Shown here: positions 34,852 to 42,659 of the stretch, one piece after another
How positions within the stretch are numbered: position 1 is the first letter of the stretch
Layout: every line of letters starts with the position of its first letter
Origin: Stenotrophomonas sp. 57
GTDB lineage: Bacteria > Pseudomonadota > Gammaproteobacteria > Xanthomonadales > Xanthomonadaceae
Assembly: GCF_030291075.1 (NCBI RefSeq)
Contig: NZ_CP127407.1
Coordinates: 1,114,001 to 1,178,000 of the forward strand
Length of the DNA: 64,000 nucleotides
Direction of reading: 5' to 3'
The notes under the pieces: generated by a model
Databases searched by the model: none
The model's input: only the letters and a program-made list of their open reading frames with translations
Told to the model about the DNA's origin: nothing
Position numbers and translations under genes: made by a program

Positions 34852-34921
34852 CCAGTCGCCTCCCCAGCCGATCCCGCCCCGTGGCTTGAAACGCGCCGGA
34901 ATCGTCCAGCGCCCCTCGCAC

Positions 34922-36289
34922 TCACATCCAGCCCGGTACCACGAAAACCAGCCAGGCCAGCAGCGGGCCGAACGCCACCACCAGGCCGCTGTACACCAGG
35001 AAGCGGCGGAACAGCGTCTCGCGCTCTTCCTTCGCGGCCGAGGCCACCACCAGCGCGCCGTTGGTCGAGAACGGGCTGACGTCGACGATGGTGGACGACA
35101 CCGCCAGCGCGCAGATCACGCCGGCCGCACCCAGGTGGCCCTGCAGCAGGAAAGGCACCGCCAGCGGAATGGTCGCGCCCAGCACGGCCGCCGAGGAGGC
35201 GAATGCGGACACGATGCCGCCCACGTAGCAGACCAGCAGAGCGCCCAACAGCGGGATGCCGATGCTGGAAACACCATGGCCGATGAAGTCCACCGCACCG
35301 GCATGTTCGAGCACGCCGATGTAGGTCACCACACCGCAGATCAGCAGCACGGTGGACCAGCTGATGCCATCGACCGCACCCTTCTGGCTCTGCGGCGACA
35401 GCAGGGCCAGCGCCACCGCCACGGTGATCGACACCAGGCCGACATTGAGGTTGTAGATCAGCGCGGCCACGCCCAGGCCGAGCAGGCCGATCAGGGTGAA
35501 CAGACGCTCGCGGGTGAAGCCCACCGCATCCAGCGCGGCCGGGTCATTGGACAGCGTGCCACCACCGGCGGCGACCAGCGCACCGTGGCCTTCGATGGCG
35601 AACTGCTGCGATGACGCCTGCGGGCCGCCGGCCATGGCGAGCTCGGCGTTGCCCACGCCACCGGTGGCGGTGATCGAACCGCGACGCATCAGCGCGATGC
35701 CACCGAAGGCCAGGAAGCAGATGATCGCCATCATGAAGTTGAAGCCGAGGCTGGTCAGGAACACCGCCATTTCGGTCACTTCCAGGCCGGCCTTCTGCAC
35801 GACGCCATTGGTGATGCTGCCGTACACGCTGATCGGCGAGAAACCACCGGCCTGCGCACCATGGATCACCAGCAGGCCCATCATCAGCGGGTTGATGGTG
35901 TACTGCTTGGCAAAGCGCAGCGCGACCGGGCCGATGATCGCCACCGCGGCCGGGCCCAGCGCGCCGAACGCGGTCAGCACGGCGGTGATGACGAACATCA
36001 CCCACGGAATGGCCACGATGTGGCCACGCACGGCTTTCACCGCCCAGTGCACCAGCAGGTCGATGGTGCCGTTCTTCTGTGCGATGGCGAACAGGTAGGT
36101 GATGCCGACCAGGGTCAGGAACAGGTCACCGGGGAAGCCGGCGAGCACGTCCTTGCCACCCATGTCGACGAAGATCCCGCCGATGATGAAGGCGAGGGCG
36201 AAAGCCACCGCACCCATGTTGATGGGCATCGCGGTAGCGACGATGAACATGATCACCAGACCGATGATCGTTGCGATTTGTGGACTCAT
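34922..36289 (-). CDS. MatC-like malonate/dicarboxylate carrier
   Basis: 455 residues from ATG 36289 (GGGAGGG close upstream). About 12 membrane segments. The first ~150 residues (PQIATIIGLVIMFIVATAMP, FAIAQKNGTIDLLVHWAVKA, VLTAFGALGPAAVAIIGPVA, MMGLLVIHGAQAGGFSPISV) match the MatC N-terminal family, and the C-terminal half has LEHAGAVDFIGHGV and SSTIVDVSPFSTNGALVVAS typical of ion-transporter superfamily carriers. It sits between mdcH (104-base gap) and the GntR regulator, so malonate uptake is the clear inference. The Klebsiella cluster uses a different carrier (MdcF); some others use MadLM. Confidence 0.88.
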   Translation of the reverse strand: MSPQIATIIGLVIMFIVATAMPINMGAVAFALAFIIGGIFVDMGGKDVLAGFPGDLFLTLVGITYLFAIAQKNGTIDLLVHWAVKAVRGHIVAIPWVMFVITAVLTAFGALGPAAVAIIGPVALRFAKQYTINPLMMGLLVIHGAQAGGFSPISVYGSITNGVVQKAGLEVTEMAVFLTSLGFNFMMAIICFLAFGGIALMRRGSITATGGVGNAELAMAGGPQASSQQFAIEGHGALVAAGGGTLSNDPAALDAVGFTRERLFTLIGLLGLGVAALIYNLNVGLVSITVAVALALLSPQSQKGAVDGISWSTVLLICGVVTYIGVLEHAGAVDFIGHGVSSIGIPLLGALLVCYVGGIVSAFASSAAVLGATIPLAVPFLLQGHLGAAGVICALAVSSTIVDVSPFSTNGALVVASAAKEERETLFRRFLVYSGLVVAFGPLLAWLVFVVPGWM

Positions 36290-36393
36290 GCGCCCTCCCA
36301 GACACGTGACTCGGGTACAGCTCGGATGGAGACCCGCCATCCCGGGGTAAGGCGTCGTACTACGTGATGCGTGATACGTACTGCTCGAACCCG

Positions 36394-37314
36394 TTACTGC
36401 AGCCGCTCCAGCGCGCTGCGGACCCATGCCGCCGCGCCGTCCAGGCTCTGGAACTCTTCCACCGCGCGCACCTCGCAGCACGGGTAGGACGGCGCGACCA
36501 TGCGCGCCAGTGCATTGCCCGGGCCCAGCTGCAGGAATACCCGCGCGCCGCGCTCGAAGGCCTGGCGCATCACCTGCGCCCATTCAATGGTCTGTGCCAG
36601 CTGCGCCGACAGCGTGTGCACCGCTGCCGCGCGGTCCCGCACCGGGCGCGCATCAATGCCGGCCAGCAACGGCAGGCGCGGGGCCTGCAGCGGCGAGTCA
36701 TCGAGTGCGGCGGCGAACGGTGCGACGGCAGCGTGCAGCAGCGGCGTATGCGCGGGGACGTGCACCGGCAGCGGGCGGATCTCAGCAGCCTGCGCGCGCG
36801 CGGCATCGGCCAGGGCCTGCAGGGACGCCGGCGTGCCGCCGACGATGAAGTGATCGCGACCGTTGGCGATGGCCACATGCGCGCCGTGCGCATCACACAG
36901 CGGCTGCAGCGTCTGGCGCTCCAGCCCCAGCACGGCCTGCATGCCTGCATCGGTGGGGCTGGCGGCATCCATCAGACGCGCGCGCTGCGCGGCCAGGGCC
37001 AGGCAGGTGCTTGCATCAACGCTGCCGGCCACCGCATGCGCGGCCAGTTCACCGATGCTGTAGCCGGCCACCAGCAGCGGTGCCGGCAGCGCCTCGCGCA
37101 GGCCGTGCCAGTGCGCCAGCGTTGCGGCACACAGCAGCGGTTGCGCCAGTGCGTTGTCGAAGCGTGCTTCGTCGGCGGCGGCCGCGAACACATCACGGCC
37201 GAGCACAGCGCTGGCTGACGTCAGCACGTCGCGGGCCGCGGGCAGCTCGCGCACGCGGTCGAACATCGCCGCGTGCTGCGCACCTTGTCCGGGGCAGAGC
37301 AGGGCAAGGCTCAT
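36394..37314 (-). CDS. mdcH: Malonate decarboxylase epsilon subunit, malonyl-CoA:ACP transacylase MdcH
   Basis: 306 residues. The FabD-like fold has LLCPGQGAQHAAMFDRV at the start, the nucleophile elbow GYSIGELAAHAVAG (Ser in GYSIG), and the catalytic-His region VHVPAHTPLLHAA. It loads malonyl from malonyl-CoA onto the decarboxylase ACP so the cycle can start. It overlaps the mdcB gene by four bases (ATGA). Position at the end of the mdc set matches other bacteria. Confidence 0.92.
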   Translation of the reverse strand: MSLALLCPGQGAQHAAMFDRVRELPAARDVLTSASAVLGRDVFAAAADEARFDNALAQPLLCAATLAHWHGLREALPAPLLVAGYSIGELAAHAVAGSVDASTCLALAAQRARLMDAASPTDAGMQAVLGLERQTLQPLCDAHGAHVAIANGRDHFIVGGTPASLQALADAARAQAAEIRPLPVHVPAHTPLLHAAVAPFAAALDDSPLQAPRLPLLAGIDARPVRDRAAAVHTLSAQLAQTIEWAQVMRQAFERGARVFLQLGPGNALARMVAPSYPCCEVRAVEEFQSLDGAAAWVRSALERLQ

Positions 37315-38168
37315 GCGCCCTCCTGCTGCAGCAGGAACCAGCTGCAGGCCAGCAGGTCGGCGCTGCCCCCTGGGCTCAGGCGGCGCGCGACGAAGCCCTC
37401 ACCGATGCCGTGCAGGCGAGTTTCCCAGCCGGGTGCGAAGGCACCGCCCGCCTCGATGAAGCGGCGCGCCTGCTGCTGCGCCCAGGTCAAGCCGTCGGCG
37501 CCGCCACGGTGCAGCAGGTTGAGATCGTCCACCTGCGCGACCAACTGCATCAGGGTCTGGCACAGCGCCGCACCACGCGGCAGGCCGTTGTGCAGGGCAT
37601 GGCGCAGGGTCGGTACGGCCAGGTCGCGCAGCACGGGGTAACCGGCGGCGGCCTGTTCGCGCACGCCCGGCACACCATGGCGCGCGCGCGCCCGCTGGCC
37701 GGGGCTGTTCGCATCCAGCGGCGCCGCGGCGAACGCATCGGCCCAGTGCTGCACGGCCAGGCAGATCTGCGCGGCGGGCGCGGGGTGGCCCTGCTGGCGG
37801 CGGCAGCGTGCGGCAGCGGCCACCAGCAGGCCCAGGCTGAAGATGGCACCGCGATGGGTATTGATGCCGCCGGTGGCGCGCAGCATCGCGTGCTCGGCGG
37901 CGATGCCGTGCGCGCGCAGGGTGGCGAAAGGCGCATCAGCAGCGCCGGCGTCGGCAATCGCGATGAAGTAGTGGCGCAGCGCGAACAGGCTGCGCAGGAA
38001 CGTACCGGCATCCATGTCGTCATGGCTGCCGGTATCGAACGGCGTGACCAGGCCCGGCTTGGGCGCGCAGGCCAGTTCGGCATGCAGGCTGGCGATGGCC
38101 AGGCGGCCCAAGCGCGCGCTGTCGACGCGGCGCGCGATGGGGCGGGTGGCATAGGCGAGTGCGTTCAT
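37311..38168 (-). CDS. mdcB: Triphosphoribosyl-dephospho-CoA synthase MdcB
   Basis: 285 residues from ATG 38168. CitG/MdcB signature regions: LHAELACAPKPGLVTPFDTGSHDDMD (in pieces about 30-55), GINTHRGAIFSLGLLVAAAA (nucleotide region), PGVREQAAAGYPVLRD and HRGGADGLTWAQQQARRFIE. It makes the 2'-(5''-triphosphoribosyl)-3'-dephospho-CoA precursor of the ACP prosthetic group from ATP and dephospho-CoA. It overlaps mdcG by four bases. The length is typical. Confidence 0.93.
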   Translation of the reverse strand: MNALAYATRPIARRVDSARLGRLAIASLHAELACAPKPGLVTPFDTGSHDDMDAGTFLRSLFALRHYFIAIADAGAADAPFATLRAHGIAAEHAMLRATGGINTHRGAIFSLGLLVAAAARCRRQQGHPAPAAQICLAVQHWADAFAAAPLDANSPGQRARARHGVPGVREQAAAGYPVLRDLAVPTLRHALHNGLPRGAALCQTLMQLVAQVDDLNLLHRGGADGLTWAQQQARRFIEAGGAFAPGWETRLHGIGEGFVARRLSPGGSADLLACSWFLLQQEGA

Positions 38169-38806
38169 GCGGCCACTCCGGTGGCCACCAACAGCCGTTC
38201 GCGGGCTTCGAGCGCGGCACCTTCCAGGCGCTTGACCAGTACCTGGCGGCTGCCACCGGCGTATTCGCGCCAGTTCACCGCGCCGCCGTCGGCCAGGCAC
38301 AGTTCGCCATCCACCCGACGGCCGTGCTCGGCTTCCCACTGCTGCAGTCGCGCCACCAGTGCATCGGCCTGTGCCGTGGCGTCCACCTGCCACAGCAGGT
38401 CGATGTCCGATGCGGCATGCACATAGGGCAGGCCACTCAGGTGCTGCCAGGCGAAGGCACCGAACACACGGGCAGGCGCAAGGCGCGCCAGTGCGTGCAG
38501 CGCGGCCTGCCAGTCGTTGGCAACGCCGGTGGTGAGGATGGTTTCCAGCGTCGGCGGTGGCTGCTGGCGCAGCACGTCATGCAGCGGCACGCGCAGCCCC
38601 AGCCGCTGCTTGCCTTCGCTCGGCGGCAGCGGCACGCCCAGGCGCAGGCGCGGGTCGGGATCATCCACGGCACGCCGCGCCACCATCGCGGGCAGCCCCT
38701 GCGCGAACCACGTCGCCAGGCGCGGTTCCTGCGCGGCCACGTCGGCCCGCCAGTCGGCAAGCGCCGACAGCCAGACCAGCGTGTGGCGGGCGGGCCGGTC
38801 AGGCAT
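38165..38806 (-). CDS. mdcG: Malonate decarboxylase holo-ACP synthase MdcG
   Basis: 213 residues from ATG 38806, overlapping the mdcE stop by eight bases. Nucleotidyltransferase-like core with GVPLPPSEGKQRLGLRVPLH, VFGAFAWQHLSGLPYVHAAS and DIDLLWQV, the paired aspartates expected for metal binding. It transfers the phosphoribosyl-dephospho-CoA group onto the serine of MdcC. An upstream in-frame ATG (MSALRWPAAM) is possible, but would lengthen the overlap. Confidence 0.9.
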   Translation of the reverse strand: MPDRPARHTLVWLSALADWRADVAAQEPRLATWFAQGLPAMVARRAVDDPDPRLRLGVPLPPSEGKQRLGLRVPLHDVLRQQPPPTLETILTTGVANDWQAALHALARLAPARVFGAFAWQHLSGLPYVHAASDIDLLWQVDATAQADALVARLQQWEAEHGRRVDGELCLADGGAVNWREYAGGSRQVLVKRLEGAALEARERLLVATGVAA

Positions 38807-39509
38807 CGCCGCGGGCCACCGCAATGCAGACATCGGCCGCCAACGCACGGCCACCACGTTCGGCGCCGCGTGCGGCACGCAGGTCGCCGTCGCTGGGCGT
38901 ACGCAGCGCCTGCAGCAGGTGCTGGGCAAGGTCGCCGTCCCACAGCGATTCGACCGCGCCCATCGATACGTAGTTGGCCACGCCCGGAGCGAACACCGGT
39001 GAGCTCTGGCTGAGCGCCTGCAGCTTGTCCAGCGGTTGCTTGGTGACCCGCGCCATCGCGCGCAGGTCCATCACCCGCACCTGTGCATCGGGCAGGGCAT
39101 GGATGTGGTCGGCCATCAGGCCGAAAGACAGGAAGCCGCCGCTCACCGATTCGCCGTAGACCAAGGTGACCAGGCGCGCGCCACGACGGCGGGCCAGGTC
39201 GATCGTCTGCGCGAGGTGGGCGAAGTAACCGTTGATGCCCAGCAGTTCATCGCGGCGGGCCAGGCGCTGGCCGGCGGTGTCGGCCAGCATCACGATCGGT
39301 CGCTGCGGGTGTGCGGCGGTACTGGCCAGCACGGTTTCGGCCAGCGCCAGCGCGTGGTCGACGCCGACCTCGATGCGGTCGGTGGTGCCGATCACCGTCA
39401 CTTCGCCATCTTCGGTAGTGGCCGTACCGGTCAGCACCGAATCGTGGATGTCGATGCGGTGGCCGCGCGGGAACAGGGCGTCGAGCAGGGTCTGCAGCGG
39501 GGCGCTCAT
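38799..39509 (-). CDS. mdcE: Malonate decarboxylase gamma subunit MdcE
   Basis: 236 residues. Carboxyltransferase-like (crotonase-fold) subunit with LLDALFPRGHRIDIHDSVLT, PIVMLADTAGQRLARRDELL (oxyanion region) and LVTLVYGESVSGGFLSFGLM. With MdcD it forms the enzyme that decarboxylates malonyl-ACP to acetyl-ACP without biotin. The start overlaps the mdcD stop as ATGA, fitting the fixed beta-gamma partnership. Confidence 0.93.
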   Translation of the reverse strand: MSAPLQTLLDALFPRGHRIDIHDSVLTGTATTEDGEVTVIGTTDRIEVGVDHALALAETVLASTAAHPQRPIVMLADTAGQRLARRDELLGINGYFAHLAQTIDLARRRGARLVTLVYGESVSGGFLSFGLMADHIHALPDAQVRVMDLRAMARVTKQPLDKLQALSQSSPVFAPGVANYVSMGAVESLWDGDLAQHLLQALRTPSDGDLRAARGAERGGRALAADVCIAVARGDA

Positions 39510-40414
39510 GGCAGGCTCCGGTCGGCGGTGGCGGCGAGGAAGGCGTCGGTGTCCAGCAGCGGCAGGCGTTCGGGCTCGGCAATGCCTTGGCGGGCCCAGA
39601 TCTCCAGTCCATCGCGGCAGTCGCCCCAGGCCTGCACGCGTGCCTTCAGCGCGGCGTGACGGGCCTGCAGGGCGCTCAAGGCGGTGTCGGTATCGCGGCT
39701 GGCGGCGTCGACCTGCAATGCATTGGCGGCGGCGCGGGCGAAGGCTTCGATCGAATCGGGCACCAGCACCTGCGCCTGGTCGATCAGATAGCGGTGCTTG
39801 CCGCCGGTGACGCGCCAGACCAGTGCGCGGTCGCGCGAATCGAACTCTTCCACGCCGCGCACGGTCTCGATCACTTCCGGCCCGGACAGCGACAGCCGGC
39901 CTTCCTCGGACATGATGACGGTGGTGCAGCAGCGGGCGACGATGCCCATGCCGCCGAACGCGCCATTGCCGCTGCCGATCAGCGCCACGACTGGAACGCC
40001 GGCGGAGCGTGCGCCCAGCGTGGCGCGCATGATTTCGGAAATAGCGATCAGACCGGCATTGGCTTCGTGCAGTCGCACGCCGCCGGTATCCAGCAGCAGG
40101 AGCACGCCATCAGGCTGCGTTTCCGCCGCGCGGCGCAGGAGGCCGGTCAGCTTGGCGCCGTGCACTTCGCCGACGCCACCGCCCATGAATCCACCCTGCT
40201 GCGCGGCCAGCAGCACGCGCCTGCCCTGCAGCGTCGCTTCACCGACGACGATGCCATCGTCGAAGGCGGCTGGCTGATCAAGCTGGGCCAGGTGCGGGCT
40301 CATGATGCGCCGTGCGGGGCCGAGGAATTCGCGGAATGAACCGGCGTCGACCAGGCCGGCGATGCGTTCGCGTGCATCGGCTTCGTAATAGCTGTGGCGT
40401 TGCACGTGGCTCAT
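39506..40414 (-). CDS. mdcD: Malonate decarboxylase beta subunit MdcD
   Basis: 302 residues. Carboxyltransferase fold with YEADARERIAGLVDAGSFRE, VVGEATLQGRRVLLAAQQGG, MGGGVGEVHGAKLTGLLRRA, VLLLLDTGGVRLHEANAGL and VVALIGSGNGAFGGMGIVAR. It pairs with MdcE and acts on malonyl-MdcC. It overlaps mdcC by four bases. The C-terminal extension (about 255-302) looks like the helical end seen in this subunit family. Confidence 0.94.
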   Translation of the reverse strand: MSHVQRHSYYEADARERIAGLVDAGSFREFLGPARRIMSPHLAQLDQPAAFDDGIVVGEATLQGRRVLLAAQQGGFMGGGVGEVHGAKLTGLLRRAAETQPDGVLLLLDTGGVRLHEANAGLIAISEIMRATLGARSAGVPVVALIGSGNGAFGGMGIVARCCTTVIMSEEGRLSLSGPEVIETVRGVEEFDSRDRALVWRVTGGKHRYLIDQAQVLVPDSIEAFARAAANALQVDAASRDTDTALSALQARHAALKARVQAWGDCRDGLEIWARQGIAEPERLPLLDTDAFLAATADRSLP

Positions 40415-40731
40415 GGCGTGCCTCCGGCCAGCAGGGTTTCCGCGGCCTGGTCCAGGCGCAGGCTGACCACGGCCGGGGTCGCACCGGCGTCGTTGATCGA
40501 GACGCGCACGTCGCGCAGGGGATGGCGCTGGGCGAAATCGGCGATGACCGCCTGCCAGATGGTGCCGAAGCCCTGCGCGGCGGTGATGATGCGCACCGTC
40601 ATTGCGCCGTCCAGTGCGGCGGGTTCCAGCAGGATTTCCAGGTTGCCCGAGGCGAGCACGCCCACCAGCACCGCATCGCGCGGGAACCGCACGGGGGTAC
40701 GGCCGTCGAATCGATAGTCGAGGGTTTCCAT
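40411..40731 (-). CDS. mdcC: Malonate decarboxylase acyl carrier protein MdcC (delta)
   Basis: 106 residues from ATG 40731. Small ACP with the prosthetic-group serine in LVGVLASGNLEILLEP (Ser28), the expected place for attachment of the phosphoribosyl-dephospho-CoA arm. The rest (IITAAQGFGTIWQAVIADFA, VSINDAGATPAVVSLRLDQA) is typical of the delta subunit and unrelated to fatty-acid ACP. It carries malonyl and acetyl thioesters between MdcA and the decarboxylase. It lies 10 bases after mdcA. Confidence 0.94.
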   Translation of the reverse strand: METLDYRFDGRTPVRFPRDAVLVGVLASGNLEILLEPAALDGAMTVRIITAAQGFGTIWQAVIADFAQRHPLRDVRVSINDAGATPAVVSLRLDQAAETLLAGGTP

Positions 40732-40741
40732 GCTCAGTCCC

Positions 40742-42385
40742 TTACCAGTTGCGGAAGCGCTTGGGCGGGTCGTACAGTCCGCCGGACCAGCGCACCAGGT
40801 CCTTGACCGAACGCGCGGCCAGCAGGTCACGGCTGGCATCGCGCGGTGAGATGCCAAGATCTTCAGGACGACGGATCACGCCGCGGTCGCGCAGGTTCTC
40901 CACCGTCGCGCGGTCGCGGCCAAGGCCGACGGCGGTGTAGCCGGAGACGCCGCGGATCGCCTGTTCGCGTTCCTCCGGCGTGCGGCACAGCAGCAGGTTG
41001 GCGATGCCTTCCTCGGTCAAGACGTGGCTGACGTCGTCGCCGTAGATCATCACCGGCGGCAGCGGCATGTCCGCGCGCTCGGCCAGTTCCCAGGCGTCCA
41101 GTCGTTCAACGAAGGCCGGCGCCATGTGCTCGCGGAAGGTTTCCACCATCTGCACCACCAGCTTGCGCCCGCGCGGCATCTCGCCCGGTCGCGCGGCCTG
41201 TTGGCCAGCCTTGATCCACGCGTCGCTGGCGTGGCGGCGTCCGCGTGCGTCCGAACCCATGTTGGGTGCGCCACCGAAACCGGCGATGCGGTCGCGGGTG
41301 GCGGTGGAGCTGTTGCCCTGCAGGTCGATCTGCAGGGTCGAGCCGATGAACATGTCGCAGGCATACAGGCCGGCGGTCTGCGAGAACGCGCGGTTGGAGC
41401 GCATCGAACCGTCTGCACCGGTGAAGAACACATCGCCACGTGCGGCGATGTACTTCTCCATGCCCAGTTCCGAACCGAACGAATGCACCGATTTGACGAA
41501 GCCCGATTCGATCGCCGGAATGAGCGCCGGGTGCGGGTTCAGCGCCCAGTGCTGGCAGATCTTTCCCTTCAGCCCCAGCGATTCAGCGTAGGTCGGCAGC
41601 AGCAGCTCGATGGCCGCGGTGTCGAAGCCGATGCCATGGTTGAGGCGGTTGACGCCGTACTCGGCGTAGATGCCCTTGATGGCCATCATCGCCATCAGCA
41701 CCTGGATCTCGGAGATCTGCGCGGGGTCGCGGGTGAACAGCGGTTCGATGTGGTTCGGGCGCGGTGCCTGCACCACGAAGTTGACCCAATCAGCGGGGAT
41801 ATCGACGCGGGGGAGGGTGTCGACGATTTCGTTGACCTGGGCGATGACGATGCCGCCACCGAAGGCGGTGGCTTCGACGATCACCGGGGTGTCTTCGGTG
41901 TTCGGGCCGGTGTAGAGGTTGCCGTGGCGGTCGGCGGCCTGCGCGGCGACCAGCGCCACGCGCGGGGTGAGGTCGATGAAGTAGCGCCCGAAAAGTTCCA
42001 GATAGGTGTGGATGGCACCGATCTGGATGCGCTTTTCGGCCACCAGGTTGGCCAGCCGCACCGACTGCGGGCCGGAAAACGAGAAATCCAGCTTCGAAGC
42101 GATGCCGCGCTCGAACACATCCAGGTGCGAGGGCAGGGACAGCACCGACTGCACCATGTGCAGGTCGTGCACGCGGGCGGGGTCCAGGTCGGCCAAGGCC
42201 TGGGCGAGGAAGTCGGCCTGCTTCTGGTTGTTGCCCTCGAGGCAGACCTTGTCGCCCGGTTCCAGCAGGGCGTGCAGCAGTTCGGCCACATCCGCGGCGG
42301 CGACCTCGCGGCCCCTGGCCCATGGCGCGGCCCGTTCCAGGCGGGCCTGGCGGCTGCGTTCCAACGTGTCCCAGCTCGGGTTCAT
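40742..42385 (-). CDS. mdcA: Malonate decarboxylase alpha subunit MdcA (acetyl-ACP:malonate ACP transferase)
   Basis: 547 residues from ATG 42385, the usual length. Two CoA-transferase-like halves with GDKVCLEGNNQKQADFLAQA, ASKLDFSFSGPQSVRLANLV, VEATAFGGGIVIAQVNEIVD, YGVNRLNHGIGFDTAAIELL, FGSELGMEKYIAARGDVFFT and DDVSHVLTEEGIANLLLCRT. It swaps acetyl for malonyl on the ACP, regenerating malonyl-MdcC. It is first in the operon. A longer reading frame exists upstream but lacks family sequence and would run through the promoter region. Confidence 0.95.
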   Translation of the reverse strand: MNPSWDTLERSRQARLERAAPWARGREVAAADVAELLHALLEPGDKVCLEGNNQKQADFLAQALADLDPARVHDLHMVQSVLSLPSHLDVFERGIASKLDFSFSGPQSVRLANLVAEKRIQIGAIHTYLELFGRYFIDLTPRVALVAAQAADRHGNLYTGPNTEDTPVIVEATAFGGGIVIAQVNEIVDTLPRVDIPADWVNFVVQAPRPNHIEPLFTRDPAQISEIQVLMAMMAIKGIYAEYGVNRLNHGIGFDTAAIELLLPTYAESLGLKGKICQHWALNPHPALIPAIESGFVKSVHSFGSELGMEKYIAARGDVFFTGADGSMRSNRAFSQTAGLYACDMFIGSTLQIDLQGNSSTATRDRIAGFGGAPNMGSDARGRRHASDAWIKAGQQAARPGEMPRGRKLVVQMVETFREHMAPAFVERLDAWELAERADMPLPPVMIYGDDVSHVLTEEGIANLLLCRTPEEREQAIRGVSGYTAVGLGRDRATVENLRDRGVIRRPEDLGISPRDASRDLLAARSVKDLVRWSGGLYDPPKRFRNW

Positions 42386-42410
42386 CGACCGGCTTCCGAT
42401 TGGTATTGGA

Positions 42411-42428
42411 ATAATTACGGCATAATTA
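42411..42428. promoter_or_regulatory. Repeated ATAATTA element upstream of mdcA
   Basis: ATAATTAcggcATAATTA, a direct repeat 26-43 bases before the mdcA start and AT-rich in a GC-rich setting. It may contain the -10 element and/or the binding site of the GntR-type regulator. No experimental support. Confidence 0.45.
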
Positions 42429-42456
42429 CCGAGGGATGTGCAACCCGCAGCGCAGC

Positions 42457-42486
42457 AAAAAAAAGGGCCCGCACGCAGGCGGGCCC
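42457..42486 (-). terminator. Terminator of the TonB-dependent receptor gene
   Basis: In the leftward direction the stem GGGCCCGC / GCGGGCCC is followed by eight T. It lies between the receptor stop and the mdc promoter, so it insulates the malonate operon from the receptor. Confidence 0.85.
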
Positions 42487-42606
42487 ATTCAGATAGGCCG
42501 CGACCGTCGGTCGTGGCAGTGCGGGGAGGCAGGTGTCGATCAACGGTCGGCACCCACCGCGCTTGCGCCGGTAGTTCCAGGGCATGCGTGGATAGGGCCC
42601 CGGTGT

Positions 42607-42645
42607 GGGGTCAGAGCCCTTTCCTGCGGAAAGGGATCCGACCCC
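42607..42645. repeat. GGGTCAGAGCCCTTTCC...GGAAAGGGATCCGACCC hairpin repeat
   Basis: Inverted repeat with about 17-base arms. It belongs to the same family as 29527-29564 and lies 14 bases beyond the stop of the receptor gene. Confidence 0.8.
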
Positions 42646-42659
42646 GGCATGCGGCGGGC

